A DNA stretch of 33,602 nt from Bacteroidota bacterium (GTDB lineage: Bacteria; Bacteroidota; Bacteroidia; Chitinophagales; Saprospiraceae). Made by a program: the position numbers and the translations under genes. Below are positions 24,513-31,886 of this stretch, in pieces. The stretch spans positions 1 to 33,602 of the forward strand of contig SBHD01000130.1 of assembly GCA_006226345.1 (NCBI GenBank), written 5' to 3'. The first letter of the stretch is position 1; each line of letters opens with the position of its first letter. The notes below the pieces were generated by a model. That model searched no databases, was not told where the DNA came from, and worked only from the letters and a program-made list of their open reading frames with translations.

Positions 24513-24714
24513 GTACGTCGAAATTCAATTTCGACATCCGTACAGCGGAAATTGTATTTCCGCTAATAAAGTCAATGCCCAAAAGATTCACAAAAAGCCG
24601 CTTTGGGAGCCGGGAGGTTAGGTTGTTCCCTGGTTTAGGAACTTAGTGGGTTCCTTGGTTCCGGCGGAAATACAATTTCCGCCGGACAAAAGTCGAAATA
24701 CAATTTCGACCTAC
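24513..24714. repeat. REP/BIME-like palindromic element C (right of the RAYT gene)
   Basis: Palindromes at 24517-24535, 24545-24563, 24664-24682 and 24692-24710, again with 9-nt spacers; the core is 100 nt. GTAC precedes the left end (24513-24516). On the right the flank CTAC (24711-24714) is GTAG on the minus strand and contains the TAG stop of bshA. The cores of A and C share only a short CTTAGTGG stretch before their right halves, so the core is poorly conserved. Confidence 0.92.
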
Positions 24715-25847
24715 GAGACGACGCTGCGTTCGAGCACCGCTTGGTAATAGGCTTCGTAGTGCGGTAGGATGTTGGACAGGTCGAAACGCTTGGCTTGCGC
24801 CAATGCGTTTTTCCGGAATTGTTCCAGCATCTGTTCATTTTGCAGGAGTTCAATAGCGTGCCGGGCCATACCATCGATATCGCCGGGATCGCTCAGGAAG
24901 CCGGTGACGCCATGGGTATTCACTTCCGGTAATCCACCGCTGTTGGAGGAGATGACCGGCACTTCACAGGCCATCGCTTCCAGAGCGGCCAGTCCAAAAC
25001 TTTCACTTTCCGACGGGATTATGAACAAGTCACAGATCGCAAGCAGCTCTTCGATGGCATCCTGCTTTCCGAGGAAGCGTACGTCGTCACATAAATTGAA
25101 CTGCCGGCACAGGCGTTCGGTGTTCTGGCGTTCGGGGCCGTCGCCGATCATCAGGAGCTTGGAAGGAACCTGGTCGTGTACCTGTTTGAAAATATGAATC
25201 ACATCCTCGACCCGTTTTACCTTCCGGAAGTTGGAAGTGTGGGCCAGGATACGCTCGCCATCCGGAGCAATGATCTTTTTAAAATGGTCTTTGTCTACCT
25301 TCCGGAAGCGCTCAAAGTCAATAAAGTTATAGATGACCTCGATGTCCTGATCGATCTTGAACAGGCGGAGGGTGTCGTTTTTCAGACTTTGCGATACCGC
25401 GGTAACGCCATCGCTTTTATTGATGCTAAACTCCACGACCGGAGCAAAAGCGCGGTTATTTCCAACAAGGGTGATATCGGTACCGTGCAGGGTAGTTACT
25501 ACCGGCACGTAACGGCCTTGTGTAAGCAATATCTTTTTGGCCATGTAGGCTACGGCCGCATGCGGAATGGCATAGTGCACGTGGAGGAGGTCGAGGTTCT
25601 GATATTTAACTACATCCACAATAGTGGAAGCCAGTGCAGTGTCATAGGGCGGGTATTCGAAGAGGGGATAATCTTCATTATCCACTTCGTGGTAAAACAC
25701 GTTTTCGTGGAAGTGGGCCAGCCGGACCGGCCGGCGGTAGGTGATAAAATGGACTTCGTGGCCGTTCCGGGCCAGGCCGAGGCCCAGCTCGGTGGCGATA
25801 ACGCCCGAGCCGCCGTAGGTCGGATAGCAAACAATGCCGATCTTCAT
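24711..25847 (-). CDS. bshA: N-acetyl-alpha-D-glucosaminyl L-malate synthase BshA (bacillithiol biosynthesis)
   Basis: 378 residues, the normal length, GT4 glycosyltransferase. MKIGIVCYPTYGGSGVIATELG at the start and the HVHYAIPHAA segment are specific for BshA. The UDP-GlcNAc-binding C-terminal domain shows ESFGLAALEAMACEVPVISS and GGLPEV. It joins UDP-N-acetylglucosamine and L-malate in the first step of bacillithiol, the low-molecular-weight thiol of many Bacteroidota. bshB and bshC are not in the window. Its TAG stop is part of the GTAG end of element C, so the last residues (ERSVVS) are defined by the repeat junction. Confidence 0.93.
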   Translation of the reverse strand: MKIGIVCYPTYGGSGVIATELGLGLARNGHEVHFITYRRPVRLAHFHENVFYHEVDNEDYPLFEYPPYDTALASTIVDVVKYQNLDLLHVHYAIPHAAVAYMAKKILLTQGRYVPVVTTLHGTDITLVGNNRAFAPVVEFSINKSDGVTAVSQSLKNDTLRLFKIDQDIEVIYNFIDFERFRKVDKDHFKKIIAPDGERILAHTSNFRKVKRVEDVIHIFKQVHDQVPSKLLMIGDGPERQNTERLCRQFNLCDDVRFLGKQDAIEELLAICDLFIIPSESESFGLAALEAMACEVPVISSNSGGLPEVNTHGVTGFLSDPGDIDGMARHAIELLQNEQMLEQFRKNALAQAKRFDLSNILPHYEAYYQAVLERSVVS

Positions 25848-25899
25848 GGATTTATCCTGCTGTGGAATGGGGCGGGCCCCATCCGCAATTAACTGACCG

Positions 25900-25907
25900 C
25901 AAAGATA
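25900..25907 (-). promoter_or_regulatory. Candidate -7 element of bshA
   Basis: CAAAGATA is TATCTTTG on the minus strand, a perfect TAnnTTTG, 52 nt upstream of the bshA ATG. No clear -33 box is seen. Confidence 0.4.
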
Positions 25908-26002
25908 CAGGCTTAACCCGGCCTTTAGCGGTGGAGTTGTTTATAGTTCCTGAATAAACAACGAAGCAGGGTAAAGGGTTGGAGGGAATCGACAAAACTG
26001 TG

Positions 26003-26076
26003 AACCTGACAGGTGTAAAACAACATACGGGACCGCCTGCAAGCCGCCCCATATGTTGTTTTACACCTGTCAGGTT
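26003..26076. repeat. 25-bp perfect inverted repeat left of the GldM-like pair
   Basis: Positions 26003-26027 and 26052-26076 are exact reverse complements with a 24-nt GC-rich loop. The arms begin AACCTGACAGGTGTAAAACA; ACCTGACAGGT is itself a small palindrome. The same arm occurs in the hairpin at 27887-27960. It lies 6 nt after the stop of the downstream GldM-like gene and may end that transcript. Confidence 0.85.
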
Positions 26077-26082
26077 ATGGCT

Positions 26083-26958
26083 TTACCGGACCGGGACCGT
26101 AAATATTTGCTCAACCATCCCGGGTGTAGATGCGTTGCACAGGCACTGGTTCTCTACACGCAGATGAACACTGTGCTTCCCGGGCTTTTCAAAAATAATT
26201 GGCGCCGCACCGGTGCGCGGGTCAATATGCCACTCGGTCCCATTAACCCACAAGTGATTATATTCAGAGGCTATTTCATTGGAGATGCCATTATTGCCCA
26301 ACAGTATTTTCACAGAAAAAGGCTCTCCTGCTACCGGGCATTGTAAGGGAAGAATAGCTTTTGGGAAAAAAGCATCAAAATTCCCACAATGAGACCCTTC
26401 AATTTTGCGATAACAGAATAGTAAAACCTGTTCATTGGCCCACCCAATATTGTAGAATAAACTCTGTTGTAAAATCCAGCACTGGGATTTTCCCGCGAGC
26501 GCCAACAGATGCGACAATCCGGATTTGTTGGCTTTGTCAGAAGAACGCCATAGTGCGGTTTGAAGCTCCGGAAGAATTATTGGATCAGCATCAGCAGCGG
26601 CAATAAGGGAATCGCAAAGGCTACTGATCTGCTCTGCTTTTTCTCCCCAGTTATACTTGTTGCTATTAAAGGCAGCACGTAACACACGGCAGTTCTGGTT
26701 GGTCCGGACAGACCGGTTATAGTATTGAAGGTTTAACTCATTCCAGTAAGCCTCCGTCTCGGCACAAATATTTTTACTGTATGTATTCCTGGAAACCGCC
26801 ACCTGCCTGTCTGCCTTCCGGAGGCAGATGGAGATAGCCTGGAACACGTCGGCCTCACCGGCATTCCGTTGCACGGTCTTCAAAATCAAGAGACCCAGCG
26901 TTGCAAGAATGGAGATATATACACCATGCACGATATATGCTTTCTCCGGTATCCTCAT
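26083..26958 (-). CDS. GldM-like membrane protein, second of a tandem pair
   Basis: 291 residues. One N-terminal membrane helix (about 12-27, VYISILATLGLLILK) is followed by a helical, Cys-containing middle (about 30-190) and a C-terminal beta domain. The latter reads LPLQCPVAGEPFSVKI, then LWVNGTEWHID and IIFEKPGKHSVHLRVEN. This mirrors the D1-D2 layout of GldM (PGEPYEAxIxL, then VNGKPL, then GTYxYxGxI), the periplasmic motor shaft of T9SS and gliding. It is only about half the length of GldM and lacks D3/D4. Its ATG overlaps the stop of the upstream paralogue (ATGA), so the two are translationally coupled. Similarity is at domain-pattern level only. Confidence 0.6.
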   Translation of the reverse strand: MRIPEKAYIVHGVYISILATLGLLILKTVQRNAGEADVFQAISICLRKADRQVAVSRNTYSKNICAETEAYWNELNLQYYNRSVRTNQNCRVLRAAFNSNKYNWGEKAEQISSLCDSLIAAADADPIILPELQTALWRSSDKANKSGLSHLLALAGKSQCWILQQSLFYNIGWANEQVLLFCYRKIEGSHCGNFDAFFPKAILPLQCPVAGEPFSVKILLGNNGISNEIASEYNHLWVNGTEWHIDPRTGAAPIIFEKPGKHSVHLRVENQCLCNASTPGMVEQIFTVPVR

Positions 26959-27824
26959 GGCTTTAAAACATGAATTTCGAATTCGTTGGTATAGATAGCT
27001 GCCTGATCAAAGGATGGATGTTTAACCCGGATCTCCATTTTATTGGTGTAGGTGCCGGGTTTAGCGTAGACCATTTCATAAGTAGCTATGCTATTTGCCG
27101 CCGGGCATGGTTTCCCGTTGACATAGAAGGTGAGCTGCTCCGGCTCGTTGACGTAACCAACCAGTTCGATATCGGCCTTTAAAGGCTCCCCTGGCACAGT
27201 ACATTGGTTGTTGGTCAATATAGGCAGCATATGTAGGCGCGGCCTTGCTATTTTGATCTGTTTAGCGGATGCATATTCCAGCACAGGGAAGAGGGCTAAC
27301 TGTGTCTTCCATGCCAGGTCATCGAGAAACAGCCGGACCGTCGATGGCCGGGCGTTTTTGAAAAATGCCGCCCATTTATCCGTCGTAAGAGCGGCAGCCG
27401 GTTGAAAGATCAGGGTGTCCAGTTCAGCAGCAATAACAGCATCCTGGCTGGTAAAAAGCAGCAATGAATCACCAAATTGCCGAAGTAGTCGGGAAAGGCC
27501 GGGCAAGTCAATTGGTTGATCACTTGTCTTTAATGCCAGAACTTTCTTCTTTAAGACCTTGCTCTGTTCTATTGCCGCCTGTGCCTGGCGCCGGATTGAA
27601 TCATTAAGCGGGATGTTCCAGGCATCGGCCTGTTTGTGCATTTCCATTATTTCTGCATCCTGCCAGTTCTCAGTTGATAAAAGGCCCCGTTGCATGGTCC
27701 CCACCAAATACGGTTCAATCTCTGTGTGATAGTCCGGTTGGTGATCATAGATCAAATACCCGCCCATGCTGAGCATAAGTACCCAGTAGAACAGGAAGAT
27801 ATGGTGTTTCCGGAAAGGCAACAT
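26955..27824 (-). CDS. GldM-like membrane protein, first of a tandem pair
   Basis: 289 residues with the same design as its downstream partner: one membrane helix (about 8-25, IFLFYWVLMLSMGGYLIY), then a helical region with LSTENWQDAEIMEM and AQAAIEQSKVLKKKVLALK. The beta domain reads MLPILTNNQCTVPGEPLKAD followed by IELVGY, FYVNGKPCPA and YAKPGTYTNKMEIRVKHP. The last part is close to the GldM D2 pattern. GldM works with GldL as a proton-driven motor for T9SS; no gldL-like gene is here, so this pair would need a partner elsewhere or do something else. A few hand-counted lines give GC near 47 percent against about 55-60 percent in neighbours. Confidence 0.6.
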   Translation of the reverse strand: MLPFRKHHIFLFYWVLMLSMGGYLIYDHQPDYHTEIEPYLVGTMQRGLLSTENWQDAEIMEMHKQADAWNIPLNDSIRRQAQAAIEQSKVLKKKVLALKTSDQPIDLPGLSRLLRQFGDSLLLFTSQDAVIAAELDTLIFQPAAALTTDKWAAFFKNARPSTVRLFLDDLAWKTQLALFPVLEYASAKQIKIARPRLHMLPILTNNQCTVPGEPLKADIELVGYVNEPEQLTFYVNGKPCPAANSIATYEMVYAKPGTYTNKMEIRVKHPSFDQAAIYTNEFEIHVLKP

Positions 27825-27886
27825 GGGAAGGGCGGTTTGTTGGGGTATAGAACGGTGGCCCGGAGTAGGGTATTGCCGGGTAAGCG

Positions 27887-27960
27887 AACCTGTAGGGTGG
27901 AAAACAAAAACCGGGACTGCGATTCACAGTCCCGGTTTTTGTTTTACACCTGTCAGGATT
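27887..27960. terminator. Symmetric hairpin terminator sharing arms with the 26003-26076 repeat
   Basis: The core stem CCGGGACTG/CAGTCCCGG with flanking A/T tracts pairs perfectly over 27901-27919 and 27927-27945 (19 bp, 7-nt loop). Either strand ends in TTTTTGTTTT, so it works as a terminator both ways. The outer right arm reads CCTGACAGGTGTAAAACAA on the minus strand, the same as the repeat at 26003; the left arm is a copy with four mismatches. It stops at the TAA of the DUF1684 gene and lies 62 nt upstream of the first GldM-like gene. Confidence 0.8.
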
Positions 27961-28576
27961 AGTGCTTTTTCTCCCCTTTATAATTCCGTTCCCCGGCGGA
28001 AACCGGCAGGTCCAGGTGGTTTTCAGCGGGCGGCACCGGGCAGTTGTACCCGTCGCTGTAGGCACACCAGGGATTGTGGGCTTTGTTGAAATCCAGCGTA
28101 ATAATGTCGTCGTTTGTAATGTCACTGGTGCGGAAGTCGAGGTAGCGACCACCCCCGTAGGTGACGTCGCCGTTGCTATGGTCTTTGAATGGCAGGAAGA
28201 GGCTGTCTTCGTATCCCTTCTTCTGGATGACGCGCAGGTTTTGGTACAGGGCCAATTTGCAGGGCTCACCGTCGATGTCGAAGGTGGCATAGCCATAACA
28301 GACAAAGGGTTTGGTCTTGCCACTGTAGGTAGCCATATCGAAGGGCTGGGCATCGGGTGTGCGTTCGAAGCGGGCCGTGATGCGCCAGGTCGGGTTAGGC
28401 GGATAGAAATCGAGCAGGGCGGTATCCTGAGCGGTCAGCGGCGAACGGGTGTTGTCGATAAATTCCTGTTTATAGTGTACGCGGTGCTGGTTGATCTCGG
28501 CAACGAAATCGGCTGTTGTTTGTGCTTCAAGCGTGCCGGTGGTCAAAAAGCAGAGACAGAATAGTATGTTTCTCAT
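27959..28576 (-). CDS. DUF1684 family secreted protein
   Basis: 205 residues with a signal peptide (MRNILFCLCFLTTGTLEAQ). The family signature is complete: LFLPFKDHSNGDVTYGGGRY and LDF, followed by LDFNKAHNPWCAYSDGYNCP and VPPAENHLDLPVSAGE. DUF1684 proteins are small, often exported or lipid-anchored, and have no assigned reaction; the conserved Cys, His and acidic positions suggest a binding or catalytic site. The stop codon overlaps the end of the hairpin at 27887-27960. Confidence 0.9.
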   Translation of the reverse strand: MRNILFCLCFLTTGTLEAQTTADFVAEINQHRVHYKQEFIDNTRSPLTAQDTALLDFYPPNPTWRITARFERTPDAQPFDMATYSGKTKPFVCYGYATFDIDGEPCKLALYQNLRVIQKKGYEDSLFLPFKDHSNGDVTYGGGRYLDFRTSDITNDDIITLDFNKAHNPWCAYSDGYNCPVPPAENHLDLPVSAGERNYKGEKKH

Positions 28577-28606
28577 GTATAGCGGTGGTTGGATGGACCC
28601 TGTGAA

Positions 28607-29836
28607 TCACTCCCTCCGGATTGCCTCTACCGGATCGAGTTTGGAGGCTTTCAAAGCCGGATAGGTGCCAAAGATAATGCCTACCAGCACAGCGATGATA
28701 CTGATCGTCAAAAAAGTATTCCTGGTATACACAGCCTCGAAGGGTAAATCAGTGACCAGTTTGATGATCGGAATAATGATCAGGGTGGCCAGCACGCCAA
28801 CGACCAGGCCTAATATGCTTCCAAATGCTGATACGGTGACCGACTCGGCCAGGAACTGCCGCATAATATCCCGGCGTTTGGCACCTACAGCCTTGCGAAT
28901 GCCGATCTCCGTAGTACGCTCGGTGACGGAAATGAGCAGGACGTTCATTACGCCCACGCCACCGACCACAATGGAGATCCCCACGATAAGGCCCATGATA
29001 ATTCGGAACAGGAAGAACCCTTTGGATGTCTGGTCTAACCGAAAATCATTGGTGATCACCTCGATATCTTCATGCTGGTCGGGAAATTGCCGTTTTAGCA
29101 GTGCCTGTACCTTTTCTTTGATCGCGGTGACCTGTTCGACTTCGGCAGCATTGAGAAAGATGTTTGGTGGTTCCCGGCGAAGTTCTTCGGCGCTAAGCAG
29201 GCTGATCGGGTAGCTGACAGCCGGCCTGGCCTCCTCATCGTCTGCCCGGGTCACCCCAATGATTGGGAGTTCGCGGTCTTTAACGTGCAAGGTTTGACCG
29301 AGTATCTCGGCGTAGCGTTCATGCCCCAGGGCCTGTTTGGCCAGTACCGTGTTTACTATTGCGCCGGGCTCCCGGTTTTGAATATCCGCTTCTGAAAATG
29401 CTTTCCCGGCTACAAGGAGCGTATCCACCCCTGGAGAGACCGTGCCTGCCTGGACTAAGGCGCCAATAGTACGGCTTCCTGTATCCACAGTAACCGCTGC
29501 CGGACTCCGGGTGGACAATTCGGCGCTTTCCAGTCCGTCCAGGCTGTCGAGCAGGCCGGTGAAGGTGGAATAGTTCAGCAGGGCAAAGGAGTCTTTTTTC
29601 AGCCGTACACCGTCCTTCCGTACATAGGGCTCCGAGCGAAGGATGATCGTGTTCAGGCTGGTGGTTTTGGTGATCTGTTCCTTGGCAAAACGCTCCAGCC
29701 CGTCGATAAATGACAACATGGCGACGAGGGCTGCCACACCGATCACGATACCCAGTACGGAAAGAAAGGTGTGGAACAGGTTGGCCCGGATATTCTGAAA
29801 TGCAAGGCCAAATGAAAATAGGGTGTTGCGCAGCAT
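28607..29836 (-). CDS. MacB/FtsX-type ABC transporter permease
   Basis: 409 residues. It has an N-terminal membrane helix (about 18-45, TFLSVLGIVIGVAALVAML), a periplasmic MacB-type core domain (about 50-275), and three C-terminal helices starting at GFFLFRIIMGLIVGISIVVGGVGVMNVLLISV. The coupling-helix motif ERTTEIGIRKAVGAKRRDI and the terminal PALKASKLDPVEAIRRE are hallmarks. MacB-type permeases move substrates such as lipoproteins or peptides by a mechanical cycle with a separate ATPase. No ATP-binding subunit or MacA adaptor is adjacent; the adaptor gene at 20456 is 7 kb away on the other strand. It lies 30 nt upstream of the DUF1684 gene and may share its transcript. Confidence 0.92.
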   Translation of the reverse strand: MLRNTLFSFGLAFQNIRANLFHTFLSVLGIVIGVAALVAMLSFIDGLERFAKEQITKTTSLNTIILRSEPYVRKDGVRLKKDSFALLNYSTFTGLLDSLDGLESAELSTRSPAAVTVDTGSRTIGALVQAGTVSPGVDTLLVAGKAFSEADIQNREPGAIVNTVLAKQALGHERYAEILGQTLHVKDRELPIIGVTRADDEEARPAVSYPISLLSAEELRREPPNIFLNAAEVEQVTAIKEKVQALLKRQFPDQHEDIEVITNDFRLDQTSKGFFLFRIIMGLIVGISIVVGGVGVMNVLLISVTERTTEIGIRKAVGAKRRDIMRQFLAESVTVSAFGSILGLVVGVLATLIIIPIIKLVTDLPFEAVYTRNTFLTISIIAVLVGIIFGTYPALKASKLDPVEAIRRE

Positions 29837-30035
29837 AAGATTGGTGTAAAAAGCAAAAGGAACTGCAGTTTAAGGTTCTTTGCGCAAGCAGGACGGGGAT
29901 TTAGAGCAAAGCTGGAAAAATGCCGATCAAGAAAAACCTGGGCTGGACAGGTAAACAGGTACAGCGTGCAGGAGGTCCACCCATTAGCCTGTGTTGCGGA
30001 TAGCTGACCTTTGCCTTCAAAATGCCTTTGCCCGA

Positions 30036-31229
30036 CTAGTTCTCCGGGTCATCCTTCCCGGCCAGCAGTCGCTCCAGGTAATGCTCTTTTACACCAAAAC
30101 CCGTTTTCAAGGCGTCCACTTTTTCCAGTGCTTCCTGTCGCCTGGTTGCTTTGGCCGGCCCGCTGTTGATGGCGGTGATCATGAGGTTTTTGGCGGTGTG
30201 TTCGGTCGAAATAAATTCGAATACATTGGTTTTGTATCCATTGGCCTCCAGTAGCAGGGCCCGGATGCCGTCGGTCACGATCTCAGCCTGGCGTTCTTCG
30301 AGAATACCATGACGGAGGATTGGCGCGAGTTCGTTGTGGGTATCCATGTCGCGGCGCACCTGTTTGTGGCAGCAGGGCGCCACAACAACAATACCGGCGT
30401 GTGCATGAATCCCTTTTGCCAGGGCCAGGTCGGTAGCGATATCGCAGGCGTGCAGGGCGATAAGCAGATCGAGGCGTTCGGTCTTGAAGTGGTTAATGTC
30501 CTGTGCGGCGAACTGCAGGCCGGTGAAACCGGTTGCCTTTGCGGTCTTGTTGCAAAAGTCTACCAGGTTTTGCCGAAGTTCAATTCCAGTGATCCGGGGC
30601 TGAAGCCCGAGTTGGTTGACCAGAAAATCGTACAACGCAAACGTGAGATAGCCTTTTCCGCTGCCCATATCGGCGATCACAGCGTCTTTTGGCAGTGGAT
30701 GGGTACGCAGCAGGCTCTCGATAATCTCCAGGTATTTATTGATCTGTTTCCACTTGTCCTGCGCCGAAGGCAGTACCTGGCCCTCTTTGTTAGTAATGCC
30801 AAGGGCGTGCAGCCAGGGCGCAGCCGGGTCGAGCAACCGTTGTTTCTGCCGGTCGTGGCTGGTATCGGCAGGCTGGGTTTGGCTGGGCTTACGGGTGGCG
30901 AACGTGGTTTTGCCTTTTTTCGAAAACGCAAGTTCGGCATCCTGTCGGGTGGTAAGCAGATTTGCCTGTCGGAAGGGGCCTCCCAGCAGGTTGCGTAACA
31001 AGTCCACAGCCTCGTCGAGGGTGTGATTCTTGACTTCGTCCCGTGTCTGGTACCGGTAGGTGAAAGCGATGCGGGGGCCGGCTTTGAGCGTGACGGGCCT
31101 CAGGTAAATATTCTTCAGGCCTTCCGGTGCTTGTGGCGTGGGTTTGCCAAGGGTGCACTTCAGAAAATGCCCGGCGGCGCAGGCCTGCTGTAAAAGATCC
31201 AGGAAACGGTGCGTGTTGGCGTCCAGCAT
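30036..31229 (-). CDS. Class I SAM-dependent methyltransferase with PCCH motif (METTL25/TRMT13-like)
   Basis: 397 residues from the ATG at 31229; a longer frame has only a TTG start. The N-terminal half (about 1-130) is a separate domain with RYQTRDEVKNHTLDEAV. The Rossmann methyltransferase follows: motif I ADMGSGKGYLTFALYDFL near residue 187, acidic motif ITGIELRQNLVDFCN, HACDIATDLAL near 260, and APCCHKQVRRD near 285. The DMGSGKGY and PCCH combination recalls RNA- or protein-modifying methyltransferases of the Methyltransf_32 group. The substrate is unknown. Confidence 0.82.
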   Translation of the reverse strand: MLDANTHRFLDLLQQACAAGHFLKCTLGKPTPQAPEGLKNIYLRPVTLKAGPRIAFTYRYQTRDEVKNHTLDEAVDLLRNLLGGPFRQANLLTTRQDAELAFSKKGKTTFATRKPSQTQPADTSHDRQKQRLLDPAAPWLHALGITNKEGQVLPSAQDKWKQINKYLEIIESLLRTHPLPKDAVIADMGSGKGYLTFALYDFLVNQLGLQPRITGIELRQNLVDFCNKTAKATGFTGLQFAAQDINHFKTERLDLLIALHACDIATDLALAKGIHAHAGIVVVAPCCHKQVRRDMDTHNELAPILRHGILEERQAEIVTDGIRALLLEANGYKTNVFEFISTEHTAKNLMITAINSGPAKATRRQEALEKVDALKTGFGVKEHYLERLLAGKDDPEN

Positions 31230-31304
31230 TCGATATCCGGTGAAAAAATGATGGGACCTGAGAGAATGTTTACTCAAACAGCCTCTGAAGGAGTATTGGT
31301 TGTT

Positions 31305-31727
31305 TTATAACGGCGCACTACGGCCATGCAGGGCGGCACGACGGCGGAGCTCTTCCTCGATGGTCCGGAGTGTATATTCCAGTTCTCCGCGGCTTTCATA
31401 TTTCCACTTCAGCAGCCAGGCGCCGGCAATAAAACCAGCCAGGACGACCCCCATGATACAGAAGGCGATCTGTGCTACTGTGATCCAGCCCGCTAACATG
31501 GCCCCCAGGCCAAGTGCCAGCCAGCCAATGGCAGTAAGGCCGATAAGCATATTCAGCCGTTGCAACCGATCAAACCGGGCCATACGCCAGCGCAGCCGCT
31601 CGTGGAGCTCCACGAGGTGCTCCGCACCGAAATAGGACGGCCCCAGCTCTGCGAGGAGGTGGAAGTCGTCGTTCGCCTCGCGTTCAAGGCGTTCCAGCGG
31701 CTGTTCTTTTGATTTTCGAAACCACAT
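31305..31727 (-). CDS. Small two-helix membrane protein of unknown function
   Basis: 140 residues. The charged N-terminal half (FRKSKEQPLERLEREANDDF, SYFGAEHLVELHERLRWRM) looks alpha-helical. Two close membrane helices follow at about 59-80 (NMLIGLTAIGWLALGLGAML) and 85-106, and an Arg/Glu-rich coiled tail ends it (YTLRTIEEELRRRAA). Both ends would face the cytoplasm. No family is recognised. It lies 75 nt upstream of the methyltransferase gene on the same strand and could be in one transcript with it. Confidence 0.75.
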   Translation of the reverse strand: MWFRKSKEQPLERLEREANDDFHLLAELGPSYFGAEHLVELHERLRWRMARFDRLQRLNMLIGLTAIGWLALGLGAMLAGWITVAQIAFCIMGVVLAGFIAGAWLLKWKYESRGELEYTLRTIEEELRRRAALHGRSAPL

Positions 31728-31886
31728 GGTCCGGTATATTCGGCTGTTTGATGTACTTTAACGGATCATACCGCTAAAAGGTTGGTACGTAGTTTTCTTT
31801 TTTTTGGTTGCGTTGATGCGGGTGGTTTATTTATCCTGCATTTTTACGCAACACACCTGCATATGCAAAATAAAACTGTTTCTGCC

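Larger units (their letters stand above)
23664..24714. mobile_element. Composite RAYT unit: element B - transposase - element C
   Basis: A Y1 (HUH) transposase gene is bracketed on both sides by palindromic elements of the same family, about 1.05 kb in all. RAYT genes of other bacteria sit among, and act on, their own REP sequences. The unit as a whole could be a mobile or formerly mobile cassette; no target-site duplication is expected for this transposase class and none is seen. Confidence 0.75.

Noticed and set aside
21502-24714. CRISPR array
   Set aside because: The repeated units are palindromes in inverted pairs with cores of different length, not regularly spaced direct repeats with spacers; no cas genes are present.
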